DNA of 45,006 nt from Sphingobium cupriresistens (GCF_004152865.1 NZ_SEOO01000030.1:1-45006), one strand, 5' to 3'. Positions 5,852-14,701 are shown, numbered from the stretch's first letter. A program made the numbers and translations. The notes: a model not told the origin generated them from the letters alone.

Positions 5852-8181
5852 TGGGCAGGATCGAATATTGGCTGGCGGATACGCGGCGGGGACAGGAGAC
5901 GCGCTGGATCAAGCGGTTCGCGGCGACGCACTGGACCGTCAATTTCCCGCGGCCGATGATGGCGAGCGTGGTGACGAGCGCGCCCGACGCATTGCGGGTG
6001 GACACGGTGTTTTACGGGTCGGGCGATCTGGCGGGGCTGATCTGGGACGCGGCGGACCAGTGGAGCCATCCCTTGCTGGCCTATGACACGGATCGGGATT
6101 TTAGGGACTGTGTGCTGTCGTTCCGCTGGCGCAGCGGCGGCGTGCGGACATTGGACGAGACGCATGGGCCGACGCTGACGATCGAGGGGCGGGATCAGGA
6201 CGGCAATCCGCGCGCCTGGTATGTGCGGTTGTGGAACTATGCCAATGGCGTGCCGGAAGATGCTGTCATTACGCTGGATTTTTCCGTCATTATGGGCGGT
6301 TACGACCTGCCGGACGACGATGATCCGGTGTGGGCGGGCGATGTCGATCGGATGTTTATTTCGCTGGTGCCGCCCGGTTATGACGAGGGCGACACGCCCT
6401 TTGCCGGGCCGCAGGAGGGATGGGCGGAACTGAGCGAGATCGCCTGTGACGGGGCGGGGTCCATGCTGACGATCGGCGACGCGATGCTGCCCGAACATGG
6501 GCTGTCGATGGCGACCGGCTATGACGATTGTTTCAACCAGACGCCGGAGCGGGTGGTCGGCGCGATCCAGGCGCTGGGCTATCGCGGGGCGATCAACCAT
6601 TATGTCGGGATGAGCCATTATTTCCGGCTCGAACGCTTGGGCGAGGGGCTTTACGTCAGTCTGGCTGGCGGGGTGCTCAATGCGCCCTGCGCGGCCTGGC
6701 ATCGGGATTTTGCGGCGCGGGCCAGGGCATTGGGGTTCGGCGTCATCTGGTCACTATCCTATGAACTGTTCGATGCGCATTGCTGGAACGACTGGAAGCA
6801 GCGGGCCGAGAATGGCGATCCGGCGCTGACCGGATGGTCGCCGCCATCGACATTGCTGTCGCCGGCCCATGGCGGGGCGATGAGCTATTTGCAGCAGGTA
6901 GCATGGGCCTTTGTTTCCATTGGGTTGGAGGCGGGCTTGCCGATCCTGTTTCAGGTGGGTGAACCCTGGTGGTGGGTGATGCCGGGCGACGGGCGGATAT
7001 GCCTGTATGACGATGCGGCGCGGGCGGCGCTGGGCGGCAGTCCGGTGTCGATCCCGGATGTGCGCGGCGCGCTGGACGGCGCGCAATGCGCGTTGCTGGA
7101 TGCGGCGGGGGCCTTGCTGGCGGCGTCGACCGCGGCGCTCTGTGCGGCGGTGAAGGCGGTCGCACCGGGGGCGGTGACGCACTTGCTGGCCTATCTGCCG
7201 ACCATATTGGACGCGCGCGCGCCGGAGGCGAAGCGAGCGAACATGCCGCTGGGGTGGGCGACGCCCGCTTTCGATGTGCTGCAACTGGAAGATTATGACT
7301 GGGTGACCGAGGGGCGGCCGGGACTGACCGCGCGGGGCGTGGAGATGGCGACGGCGCGGCTGGGCTATCCGATCGAAGAGCAGCATTATTTGTCGGGCTT
7401 CGTGTTGTTGCCGCAGCAGGCGGGGCAATGGCGGGAGATAGCCGCAGCGGCGCAGGCGTCGGTGGCGCGGGGGACGGCGCAGACATTCGTCTGGGCGCTG
7501 CCGCAGGTGTGCCGCGACGGCTTTACCTGCTTCAGCATCGATGGGGAGGATGATATGCAAGCCTTTGACGATATTATCTTTCCGCTGGCGATCGGGCGGG
7601 AGGCGAGCCTGTCGCCGGCCTTTTCGACGCAGATCGTGGAAAGCCCGTCGGGTCATGAGCGGCGCAGCAGCGACTGGGCGGATGCGCGGCTGTCCTTCGA
7701 CGCGGGGCCGGGGGTAAGGTCCGAAGCGGACATCGCGACGCTGATCGCTTTCTTTCGCGCGCGCAGGGGCGCGGCGCGCGGGTTCCGCTTCACCGACCCC
7801 TATGACGACCGCAGCGGCGCGCCGGGCGTGGCGCCTTCGCCGATCGACCAGCGGCTGGGGATTGGCGACGGGGTGCGGGCGACGTTCCAGTTGATGCGCT
7901 ATTATGGCGTGGGCGAGGAGGCGCAGGGGCGGATCATCACCCGGCCGGTGGCGGGGAGCATCCGGGTAGCGGCTGATGGGGGCGAGATGACCGAGGGGTG
8001 GAGCCATGCGGGGTTGGGCGTGATCGCGTTTGACGAGGCGCCGGATGCGGGCGTGGTGCTGAGCGCCGGTTATCGGTTCGACGTGCCGGTGCGCTTCGCC
8101 GAGGACCGGCTGGACATCAACCGGGCGACCTTTGCCGCGGGCGAAGCGCCGTCGGTGCCGTTGGTGGAGATACGGGAATGA
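5851..8181 (+). CDS. Large tail protein: TIM-barrel-like region fused to a DUF2460 (gp12-like) domain
   Basis: The protein has 776 residues. The C-terminal 190 residues or so ('FSTQIVESPSGHERRSSDWADARLSFD', 'FFRARRGAARGFRFTDPYDD', 'TRPVAGSIRVA', 'LSAGYRFDVPVRFAEDRL') are a DUF2460/TIGR02217 domain, in RcGTA a free-standing distal tail protein (gp12) of about 200 residues. The N-terminal 580 residues are additional. They include an N-terminal beta region and a TIM-barrel-like stretch with acidic residues in strand-end positions ('SLSYELFDAH', 'FQVGEPWWW', 'LQLEDYDW'), as in glycoside-hydrolase folds. Comparable long fusions are annotated in sphingomonads as phage tail or non-contractile tail-sheath-like proteins, as far as I recall. 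It may act on cell-surface glycan or serve as a structural ring. It overlaps its neighbours on both sides. Confidence 0.8.
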   Translation: MGRIEYWLADTRRGQETRWIKRFAATHWTVNFPRPMMASVVTSAPDALRVDTVFYGSGDLAGLIWDAADQWSHPLLAYDTDRDFRDCVLSFRWRSGGVRTLDETHGPTLTIEGRDQDGNPRAWYVRLWNYANGVPEDAVITLDFSVIMGGYDLPDDDDPVWAGDVDRMFISLVPPGYDEGDTPFAGPQEGWAELSEIACDGAGSMLTIGDAMLPEHGLSMATGYDDCFNQTPERVVGAIQALGYRGAINHYVGMSHYFRLERLGEGLYVSLAGGVLNAPCAAWHRDFAARARALGFGVIWSLSYELFDAHCWNDWKQRAENGDPALTGWSPPSTLLSPAHGGAMSYLQQVAWAFVSIGLEAGLPILFQVGEPWWWVMPGDGRICLYDDAARAALGGSPVSIPDVRGALDGAQCALLDAAGALLAASTAALCAAVKAVAPGAVTHLLAYLPTILDARAPEAKRANMPLGWATPAFDVLQLEDYDWVTEGRPGLTARGVEMATARLGYPIEEQHYLSGFVLLPQQAGQWREIAAAAQASVARGTAQTFVWALPQVCRDGFTCFSIDGEDDMQAFDDIIFPLAIGREASLSPAFSTQIVESPSGHERRSSDWADARLSFDAGPGVRSEADIATLIAFFRARRGAARGFRFTDPYDDRSGAPGVAPSPIDQRLGIGDGVRATFQLMRYYGVGEEAQGRIITRPVAGSIRVAADGGEMTEGWSHAGLGVIAFDEAPDAGVVLSAGYRFDVPVRFAEDRLDINRATFAAGEAPSVPLVEIRE

Positions 8182-9005
8182 CCGATGCGGAACGGCTGGG
8201 TGCGCCGCTCAATACGCTGGCCTTTTGCTGGCGGATCGAGCGGCGGGACGGGGTGACGATCGGGCTGACCAGCCATGATCGGGATCTGGACATCGGCGGG
8301 CTGACCTATCGCGCCGCGCCGGGGATGACGCCCTCGGCGGTGCGCGCAGGCATCGGGCTGGACGGCGAGGATAGCGACGTCGCGGGCGCGCTGTCGAGCG
8401 ATGCGATCGGCGAGGCGGACCTGATGGCGGGGCGCTGGGATGGGGCGGCGCTGGAATTGCGGCTGACCCAGTGGGAGGCTTTGGGGGAGGAGCCGGGCGC
8501 GCTGTGGCTGTTGCTGGCGCGGGGCGAGATCGGCGCGGTGGCGCGCAAGGGCGGGGCGTTTACCGCCGAACTGCTGGGCGCGGCGGCGGTGCTGGGCGGG
8601 CCGGTGGCGCCGTCTACCTCGCCTGATTGCAGAGCGCGACTGGGCGACGGGGCGTGCCGGGTCGATATGGCCGGGCGGCGCAAGATCGTGACGGTTGGCG
8701 CTATAGATGATGTGGACGTGGCGGTTAGCGGGCTGACGGCGGGCGTCTATGCCTTTGGGACGCTGCGCTGGCTGAGCGGGGCCAATGCGGGGCTGACGCA
8801 GGCGGTGGTCGACAATGGCGCGGATGGGGTGGCGCTGGCCGATCCGCCGGCCTTTGCGGTGGCGGCGGGGACGTTGGCGTTGTTGACGCAGGGGTGCGAC
8901 CGGCAATTGGCGACCTGTGCGGCGCGGTTCGGCAATGCGCGCAATTTTCGTGGGGAGCCTTATCTGCCGGGCATGGACCTGCTCACCCGCTATCCCGGCG
9001 CATGA
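8178..9005 (+). CDS. Baseplate hub protein, DUF2163 (RcGTA gp13-like)
   Basis: DUF2163 proteins form the hub at the tail tip; the RcGTA hub was described as holding an iron-sulfur cluster. The 275-residue product begins 'LNTLAFCWRIERRDGVTIGLTSHDRDL' and ends 'GCDRQLATCAARFGNARNFRGEPYLPGMD', both typical. Four cysteines in the C-terminal half (SPDCRARLGDGACRV and GCDRQLATC) fit the cluster ligands. It overlaps upstream and downstream genes by ATGA, consistent with tight coupling. Confidence 0.92.
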   Translation: MTDAERLGAPLNTLAFCWRIERRDGVTIGLTSHDRDLDIGGLTYRAAPGMTPSAVRAGIGLDGEDSDVAGALSSDAIGEADLMAGRWDGAALELRLTQWEALGEEPGALWLLLARGEIGAVARKGGAFTAELLGAAAVLGGPVAPSTSPDCRARLGDGACRVDMAGRRKIVTVGAIDDVDVAVSGLTAGVYAFGTLRWLSGANAGLTQAVVDNGADGVALADPPAFAVAAGTLALLTQGCDRQLATCAARFGNARNFRGEPYLPGMDLLTRYPGA

Positions 9006-9370
9006 GCGCGGTGGTGGCGCGGGCGCGCGCTTTGGTGGGGGTGCCGTTTCGATTGCATGGGCGCAGCCGCGCGGGGCTGGATTGCGTGGGGCTGGCGGCG
9101 CTGGCGATGGGACGGGAGGCGCATGGCGCCTATGGCTTGCGGAGCGGGGATATCGAGCGGGCGGAGCGCTGGCTGGCGGCGGCGGGATTGCGGCCGGTGG
9201 CGCAAGGGCAGCCGGGCGATCTGGCGCTGGTGCGGCCGGGGCCGTTGCAACTGCATCTGATGATCGGGACGGGGGCGGGGTTTATTCACGCCCATGCGGG
9301 GATCGGGCGGGTGGTGGAGATGCCGGGCGCGTCGCCATGGCCGGTCTTGAGTTGGTGGCGTGCGGCATGA
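9002..9370 (+). CDS. NlpC/P60 tail peptidase (RcGTA gp14-like)
   Basis: This 122-residue NlpC/P60-family cysteine peptidase is expected to cut peptidoglycan cross-links during DNA entry. The catalytic Cys lies in 'GLDCVGLAALAMG'; the second region is 'GDLALVRPGPLQLHLMIGTG' with the His, followed by 'FIHAHAGIGRVVEMP'. Length and order match GTA gp14. It starts within the stop of the hub gene (ATG 9002). The downstream 54 bases contain a hairpin repeat before the last large gene. Confidence 0.88.
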   Translation: MSAVVARARALVGVPFRLHGRSRAGLDCVGLAALAMGREAHGAYGLRSGDIERAERWLAAAGLRPVAQGQPGDLALVRPGPLQLHLMIGTGAGFIHAHAGIGRVVEMPGASPWPVLSWWRAA

Positions 9371-9390
9371 AGTCGCGCGCTCGTTGTTTC

Positions 9391-9415
9391 TCGACTGCGC
9401 TCGAAACGAACGGAG
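9391..9415. repeat. Intergenic repeat TCGACTGCGCTCGAA, copy inside the GTA-like operon
   Basis: TCGACTGCGCTCGAA at 9391-9405 is followed by ACGAACGGAGG, whose GGAGG (9411-9415) doubles as the ribosome site of the next gene. The same 15-mer occurs at 16241-16255 and inverted at 16198-16212. A related GCTCGAAGCGAACGGA is at 31091-31106. Confidence 0.75.
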
Positions 9416-9424
9416 GATAATATT

Positions 9425-11614
9425 ATGGCGACGGTGGTGCTGACGGCGGTGGGGACCGTGCTGGGCGGGCCGATCGGCGCTGCGATCGGCGCGGTGATCG
9501 GCAATGTCATCGACAATCAGATATTGTTCAAGGGGCGCGAGGGCGCGCGGCTGTCCGACCTGCAATTGCAGACGTCGAGCTATGGCACGCAGCTTCCCAG
9601 GCTGTTCGGGACGATGCGGGTGGCGGGGACGGTGATCTGGGCGACCGACCTGAAGGAGACGAAGAGCAAGAGCGGCGGCGGCAAGGGGCGGCCGAGCGTG
9701 ACCAGCTATGCCTATTCGGCGAGTTTCGCGGTGGCGCTGTCGGCGCGGGCGATCGGGCAGATCCGGCGCATCTGGGCGGACGGGAACCTGCTGCGCGGGG
9801 CGGCGGGGGATTTCAAGACGGAGATTTCCGCCTTTCGCGTCCATGCGGGCGACGAGGACCAGCCGGTCGATCCGCTGATCGCGGCGGCAGAGGGTGTGGG
9901 CCTGACCCCGGCGCATCGGGGGATCGCCTATGTCGTGTTCGAGGATCTGGCGCTGGCCGATTATGGCAATCGCATCCCGTCGCTGACGTTCGAGGTGGAG
10001 GCCGATGCTGCGCCGGTGCCGATCGGTGCAGTGGCGGCGGCGTTGAGCGCGGGGCGGCTGGAGGGCGACGGACTGGCTGCGGTGGATGGCTTTGCGGCAA
10101 GCGGGGCGGACGTCCGGGCCGCGATCGCGCCTTTGGTCGAGGCGCATGGGCTGGCGCTGCGGTCCGGCGCCGATGGTTTGCGATTGACGGCCATAGGCGC
10201 TGCGGACGGGGCGATCGGGGCGGACGGGCTGGCGCGGCGGGTAAACGGGCAGGCGATCGATGCGGTCGAGCGATCGGGCGCAGCAGCCGATGGCGTGCCG
10301 GTGGCGCTGAGCCTGCGCCACTATGATGCCGCGCGCGATTATCAGACCGGGGTGCAGCGGGTGACGCGGCCGGGGCCGGGGCGGCAGGAACTGGGGATCG
10401 AACTGCCCGCGGTGATGGCGGCGGACGCGGCGCGGGCGGTGGCGGCGGAGCGGCTGGGCGCGGGTTGGACCGGGCGGGCGACGATGACGTTGCGCTGCGA
10501 TTGGCGGGCGCTGGCGCTGGACCCCGGCGCGGTGGTGACGGTGGCCGATGCGCCGGGACTGTGGCGGATCGAGGAACGGGAATGGGAGGCGATGGCGGTG
10601 CGGCTGGCGCTGCGCCGGGTGCCGGGCGCGGGCGGGGCGCTGCCCGGCGGGGCGTCTTCGGGCGCGATCGTGCGGCAGGCGGATGCGCCCCACGGCGCGA
10701 CGACATTGATGCTGGCCGACCTGCCGCAGATACAGGACGGGGCGGCGAGCGCACCTTTGCTGGTCGTGGCGGCGAGCGGCGGGGAGGGATGGCGCAACGC
10801 GGCGCTGTTCGTGATGGGCGAGAGCGGGGAGGCGATGCCGATCGGGCGCAGCGCGCTCCGGGCGGTGATGGGGGCGAGCGACGCCGCGCTGCCGGACGGG
10901 AGCGCGGCGCTGGTTGATCGGCGGCACGGCCTGCTGGTGACGTTGCTGGCGGCGGACATGGACTTGAGCGATGCGGATGAAGCGGGGTTAGCGCAGGGGC
11001 GGAACCTGTGCCTGATCGGGCGCGAGCTGGTGCAGTTCGAGACGGCGGTGCGAACCGGACCGGCCAGCTATCGGCTGGGTGGACTGCGCCGGGGGCTGCG
11101 CGGCACCGAATGGGCGATGGCCGGGCATGAGGCCGGCGAGCCGTTCCTGCTGATCGAGGAGGAGCGATTGGTTCAGCCGCTGGCGGCGCTGGGCACGGTG
11201 GGGGAGGTCGGGGCGACGCTGCGGCTGGCGGCGGTCGGACTGGGCGATGTCGAGCCGGTGGAGGCGGCGATCGCGATCAGCGGCGAGGCGCTGATGCCGC
11301 CATCGCCGGTGCACCTGAGGGTGCGGGGGCTGGATGGCGGGCAGGCGTTCGACTGGGTCCGGCGCAGTCGCGCCGGGTGGCGATGGAGCAATGGCGGCGA
11401 CGTACCGCTGGGCGAGGAGGCGGAGCGTTATCGCATAGCGGTGATGGACGGAGCGAGCGTGATCCGCAGCGCGGAGAGCGGGGCGCCGGGCTGGACCTAT
11501 TCCGCGGCGATGATCGCGGCGGATGGGACGGCGGGGCAGTCGCTGATGGTGGAGGTGCGCCAGTTGGGGACGCTGGCGCAGGGGCGGGCGGCGATGATCG
11601 GCTTTATCGCCTGA
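9425..11614 (+). CDS. GTA gp15-like tail tip/host-specificity protein
   Basis: This is the terminal tail protein, expected at the tail tip in contact with the recipient. The 729-residue product starts with a glycine-rich hydrophobic segment (VGTVLGGPIGAAIGAVIGNVID) and 'QTSSYGTQLPRLFGTMRVAGTVIWATDL', the characteristic start of gp15-type proteins, followed by 'YSASFAVALSARAIGQIRRIWADGNLL' and a Phage_tail_3-type central region. RcGTA gp15 is, as I recall, well over 1000 residues and contains a TIM-barrel domain that I cannot recognise here. ATG 9425 is preceded by GGAGG at 9411-9415. Confidence 0.9.
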   Translation: MATVVLTAVGTVLGGPIGAAIGAVIGNVIDNQILFKGREGARLSDLQLQTSSYGTQLPRLFGTMRVAGTVIWATDLKETKSKSGGGKGRPSVTSYAYSASFAVALSARAIGQIRRIWADGNLLRGAAGDFKTEISAFRVHAGDEDQPVDPLIAAAEGVGLTPAHRGIAYVVFEDLALADYGNRIPSLTFEVEADAAPVPIGAVAAALSAGRLEGDGLAAVDGFAASGADVRAAIAPLVEAHGLALRSGADGLRLTAIGAADGAIGADGLARRVNGQAIDAVERSGAAADGVPVALSLRHYDAARDYQTGVQRVTRPGPGRQELGIELPAVMAADAARAVAAERLGAGWTGRATMTLRCDWRALALDPGAVVTVADAPGLWRIEEREWEAMAVRLALRRVPGAGGALPGGASSGAIVRQADAPHGATTLMLADLPQIQDGAASAPLLVVAASGGEGWRNAALFVMGESGEAMPIGRSALRAVMGASDAALPDGSAALVDRRHGLLVTLLAADMDLSDADEAGLAQGRNLCLIGRELVQFETAVRTGPASYRLGGLRRGLRGTEWAMAGHEAGEPFLLIEEERLVQPLAALGTVGEVGATLRLAAVGLGDVEPVEAAIAISGEALMPPSPVHLRVRGLDGGQAFDWVRRSRAGWRWSNGGDVPLGEEAERYRIAVMDGASVIRSAESGAPGWTYSAAMIAADGTAGQSLMVEVRQLGTLAQGRAAMIGFIA

Positions 11615-11647
11615 CGCTTTTCACGGATGATCGAGGAGGAGACGAGC

Positions 11648-12145
11648 ATGGACGAAACGCCGCGTTGGGCGTTGCCGCTGCTATTCGCAGGGCAGGCGCA
11701 GAAGGAAATCCAGCATAATGAAGCGCTGGTGGTGGTCGATGCATTGTTGCACGGACGAGTGGAGAGCGCCGACCTGAGCGCCCCGCCGGGTGCGCCGATG
11801 GTCGGCCAGTGCTGGATCGTCGCGGCCGGCGCGTCGGGCGACTGGGCGGGGCAGGCGGATACGGTCGCGCTATGGACGGAGGGCGGTTGGCGTTTCGTCG
11901 CGCCGCGCGCCGGGCTTCGGGTCGCGGCGGCCGACCGCGATCATGCCCTTTTCTTCGACGGGACACTATGGCGGAGCGATGCGGTGCGTGGCGATGGCGT
12001 CTATCTGGACGAAGAACGAGTGGTGGGACCGCGGATGGCGGCTATCGCGGCGCCGAGCGGGGGCGGCGTGATTGACGCTGAGGCGCGCTCTACGCTGATG
12101 GACATTCTGGCCGCCTTGCGCACCCACGGCCTGATCGCGACCTAA
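11648..12145 (+). CDS. DUF2793 protein at the end of the GTA-like cluster
   Basis: The 165-residue protein carries the DUF2793 pattern: 'PLLFAGQAQKEIQHNEALVVVDALLHGRV', 'APPGAPMVGQCWIVAAGASGDWAG', 'WTEGGWRFVAPRAGL' and a C-terminal helix 'STLMDILAALRTHGLIAT'. Proteins of this family often end phage or GTA tail operons in alphaproteobacteria and are presumed to be tip or carbohydrate-binding components. I chose ATG 11648 behind AGGAGGAGACG; an in-frame ATG at 11627 lacks a ribosome site. A 9-bp hairpin follows. Confidence 0.85.
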   Translation: MDETPRWALPLLFAGQAQKEIQHNEALVVVDALLHGRVESADLSAPPGAPMVGQCWIVAAGASGDWAGQADTVALWTEGGWRFVAPRAGLRVAAADRDHALFFDGTLWRSDAVRGDGVYLDEERVVGPRMAAIAAPSGGGVIDAEARSTLMDILAALRTHGLIAT

Positions 12146-12150
12146 TATTA

Positions 12151-12180
12151 CGGGCCTGCGCATTTCTTGTTGCAGGCCCG
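12151..12180 (+). terminator. Hairpin at the end of the GTA-like cluster
   Basis: Stem CGGGCCTGC (12151-12159) and GCAGGCCCG (12172-12180) with a 12-base loop. There is no T-tract, so it may be a weak or factor-assisted terminator. It marks the boundary to the OmpA gene. Confidence 0.5.
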
Positions 12181-12345
12181 CGTCAATAGTCTAGGATTCC
12201 TCCACATTAGCTTGGTAAAGCTGTGAAAGCCGGGCTAGTGCGTTATTTTTGCAACGGTTTCACTAATTGTGGACTTGCCATGAAACCTTCTTGCGAATAC
12301 AGGGTTTCAGCAGTCCTTCGTGACACTCTTGAAAGGGGAATTCAA

Positions 12346-13419
12346 ATGCGGAAGCTTGCCCTCGCGGCTGCGCTTGCGACCACCGTCCTGGCCACCCCGG
12401 CCATGGCGCGTGACAATAGCTGGTATGTCGGCGTCGACGCCGGCGTCCTGCTCGTCGAAGACCAGGACCTCACCTTCTCGTCCATTCCTCCCGGCGGTTC
12501 GGTCGTTCCTTCGATCGACTACCATAAGGGCTATGATTTCGACGCCAACATCGGCTACGACTTCGGCGGCTTCCGCCTGGAGGCCGAAGCGGCCTACAAG
12601 CGCGCCAAGATCGATTTCGACAAGACCGGCGGCGGCTTCGGCGGCGCAGCTTCGGCTTTGTCGTTCATGCTGAACGGTTTGCTGGACTTCGGTCCCGATG
12701 ACGGCCTGCAGGGCTTCGTCGGCGGCGGTGTCGGCGTATCGCGCGGCAAGCTGGCTTCGGACATCGTGAACGACAGCGACACCGGTTTCGCCTGGCAGGC
12801 GATTGCGGGCGTTCGTTACCCCGTCACCAACAATGTCGATGTCTCGCTGAAGTATCGCTTCTTCAACCAGGACGACATCAAGGTCATCCCGGCTTATCAG
12901 AGCATCTACGGCCAGGCGGGTTCGACCGGCGACACCAAGCTGCGCACGCACAGCCTGCTGCTCGGCCTGACCTACAACTTCGGTGGCGAAACGGCTCCTC
13001 CGCCGCCGCCCCCGCCGCCCCCGCCGCCCCCGCCCCCGCCGCCCCCGCCGCCGCCGCCGGTTGCCGAATGCAACCCTGGCCCGTACATCGTGTTCTTCGA
13101 ATGGGACAAGTCGGACATCACGCCTGATGCCGCCACCATCCTGGACAACGCGGTTTCGGCCTATAGCAGCTGCGGTAGCGCACAGGTCATGCTGGCCGGT
13201 CACGCTGACCGTTCGGGCGCCGCTTCCTACAATGTCGGCCTCTCGCAGCGCCGCGCTGACTCGACCAAGGCCTATCTGGCCTCGAAGGGTATCCCTGATG
13301 GTGTCATCACCACCCAGGCCTTCGGTGAATCGAAGCCGCGCGTCGATACCGCGGACGGCGTTCGCGAAGTCCAGAACCGTCGCGTGGAAATCAGCTACGG
13401 TCCCGGCGCGGGCATGTAA
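12346..13419 (+). CDS. OmpA-family outer membrane protein with proline linker
   Basis: This 357-residue porin-like protein anchors the outer membrane to peptidoglycan. It has a signal peptide (MRKLALAAALATTVLATPAMA), an N-terminal 8-stranded barrel (about residues 22-215, with 'SWYVGVDAGVLL', 'NIGYDFGGFRLEAEAAYK', 'LKYRFFNQDDIKV'), a run of 21 prolines (218-238), and an OmpA C-terminal peptidoglycan-binding domain (about 245-350) with 'GHADRSGAASYNVGLSQRRA' and 'VQNRRVEI'. The start at ATG 12346 is preceded by AAGGGG and gives a proper signal peptide; longer in-frame starts do not. The roughly 165-base leader upstream contains two short hairpins (12210-12224; 12281-12309), so mRNA-level control is possible. 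A strong terminator follows. Confidence 0.95.
   Translation: MRKLALAAALATTVLATPAMARDNSWYVGVDAGVLLVEDQDLTFSSIPPGGSVVPSIDYHKGYDFDANIGYDFGGFRLEAEAAYKRAKIDFDKTGGGFGGAASALSFMLNGLLDFGPDDGLQGFVGGGVGVSRGKLASDIVNDSDTGFAWQAIAGVRYPVTNNVDVSLKYRFFNQDDIKVIPAYQSIYGQAGSTGDTKLRTHSLLLGLTYNFGGETAPPPPPPPPPPPPPPPPPPPPPVAECNPGPYIVFFEWDKSDITPDAATILDNAVSAYSSCGSAQVMLAGHADRSGAASYNVGLSQRRADSTKAYLASKGIPDGVITTQAFGESKPRVDTADGVREVQNRRVEISYGPGAGM
12997..13059 (+). repeat. 21-codon proline run (CCG/CCC) in the OmpA gene
   Basis: Twenty-one consecutive proline codons made of CCT, CCG and CCC link the barrel to the peptidoglycan-binding domain. The DNA is a short-period C/G repeat liable to length change, and translation is likely to need EF-P. 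Confidence 0.9.
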
Positions 13420-13454
13420 GCCGATTTCCATTCCTCGGAATGGAAATAGAATGG

Positions 13455-13487
13455 GGGGCTGGTCGCAGGACCAGCCCCTTTTTCTTT
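13455..13487 (+). terminator. Intrinsic terminator of the OmpA gene
   Basis: Stem GGGGCTGGTC (13455-13464), loop GCAG, stem GACCAGCCCC (13469-13478), then TTTTTCTTT. A second hairpin, ATTTCCATT/AATGGAAAT (13424-13447), lies directly after the stop codon and could protect the mRNA 3' end. Confidence 0.9.
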
Positions 13488-14016
13488 GCGCGGCGCCAAG
13501 AGAAGATTGTCTGGCCGGCATCTATTGCTCAGGTGATTGCGAAGCCCCGACGCGCCACGTTCGGTCCGATGTCCGGTCATCAATTATGCAACGCCGTGGC
13601 ATGGCCGAACGGCGCGTGGTCTAGGGCCGGCCGGCGAGATGATGGGGCTGTTGCCGAAGCGTCGATCCCGCGCCATGGCGCGGCGAGGGGATGGCGCGAC
13701 CGATCGGTTCTGTCGCCGTCAAGCCGACGTCGCTCATGACCTTGCGATATTGTCCGCCGGCGGCCAGTTCCCCGACATCGAACAGGTTCCGGCCATCAAC
13801 GGTCAACCCGACCTATCCGACGTCACCATTTGCCCCGCCAGGATGGGTTCATGGAAGCAGACGACCGCTTCGGCGATGTAAGTGAACCGGGTTGTGATCC
13901 TGATCCAGCTTCTTGCGAAAGCTTGTCAGAAGGGCGGTGACAAATTGGTGCGGTTGGGCAACAAAAGCGCTCCAGCGGCGTTAGCGCCTTATCTTGCCCT
14001 TTTCTGGGAGCTATCC
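13488..14016. other. Long intergenic stretch with a possible UDP-sugar dehydrogenase remnant
   Basis: No convincing gene lies in these 529 bases. On the minus strand, around 13800 down to 13700, one frame reads 'TVDGRNLFDVGELAAGGQYR'. DGRNLFD resembles the C-terminal motif of UDP-glucose/GDP-mannose dehydrogenases, but there is no upstream body of such a gene, and neighbouring frames contain stops. It may be a residual gene end or a chance match. The last 100 bases should contain the promoter of the superoxide dismutase gene. Confidence 0.35.
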
Positions 14017-14553
14017 ATGAAAATTATTCCGCTTCTCACCGCCTTGCCGATCGTCCTCGCCGCGTCGGCCTGCGCCACCACGACGGGAACCGCCAGCGCC
14101 GCGCCGACGGCTTCGGCCAAGCTGGCGGCCGCCGACGGATCGGCGCGCGGCATGGCGACGGTGACGCAGGCGGCCGACGGGTTGCATGTCGTGGTCAAGG
14201 CGATGGGGCTGACGCCCGGCATCCACGCGGTGCATATCCACACCACCGGCCAGTGCGCCGCGCCAGACTTCGCCAGCGCCGGCGGCCACTGGAACCCGAC
14301 TGCGCGCCAGCATGGCAAGGATAATCCCGCCGGAATGCATATGGGCGACATGCCCAATATGACGGTGGGACCGGATGGCGCCGGCGCGATCGAATATCAT
14401 ATCGCCGACGCGATGATCGGCGAGGGGGTGACGCCTCTGCTCGATGCCGATGGCGCGGCGGTGGTGGTTCATGCGCAGGCCGACGACAATAAGAGCGATC
14501 CGGCCGGCAATGCCGGTGGCCGCGTGGCGTGCGGGGTGCTGGCGGCGGGTTGA
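14017..14553 (+). CDS. sodC: Cu/Zn superoxide dismutase, lipoprotein
   Basis: The enzyme converts superoxide to oxygen and hydrogen peroxide in the periplasm. The 178-residue product has a lipoprotein signal ending LAASAC (Cys 19), so it is probably membrane-anchored. Metal ligands are visible: His73 and His75 in 'AVHIHTTGQC', His91 in 'GGHWNP', His99, and His152 in 'VVVHAQADD'. The structural disulfide would be Cys80-Cys172 ('GGRVACGV'). ATG 14017 has GGGAG at 14006-14010; longer in-frame starts would bury the signal peptide. It stands alone, with a 529-base gap upstream. Confidence 0.93.
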   Translation: MKIIPLLTALPIVLAASACATTTGTASAAPTASAKLAAADGSARGMATVTQAADGLHVVVKAMGLTPGIHAVHIHTTGQCAAPDFASAGGHWNPTARQHGKDNPAGMHMGDMPNMTVGPDGAGAIEYHIADAMIGEGVTPLLDADGAAVVVHAQADDNKSDPAGNAGGRVACGVLAAG

Positions 14554-14701
14554 GCGCGTCAGGGCGTGTTGCTGTAAACTCATGCGCACGCCGGCTGTTG
14601 ACGCCGCATCGTCAAGCCATGACGACTTCAGGCTCCGCGATACGAGCAAAGGAAGCGCTCTGGACCTTCGGGTTCGGGGCGCTTTTGCGATGGGCGGACC
14701 G

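Noticed and set aside
8990..10927. A 645-codon minus-strand frame across gp14 and gp15
   Set aside because: It is rich in Arg, Pro and His in the pattern of a complement of coding DNA and spans two well-supported genes.
12307..13521. A 404-codon open frame antisense to the OmpA gene
   Set aside because: It contains Arg/Gly runs that are the complement of the proline linker and no recognisable domain. It is a shadow.
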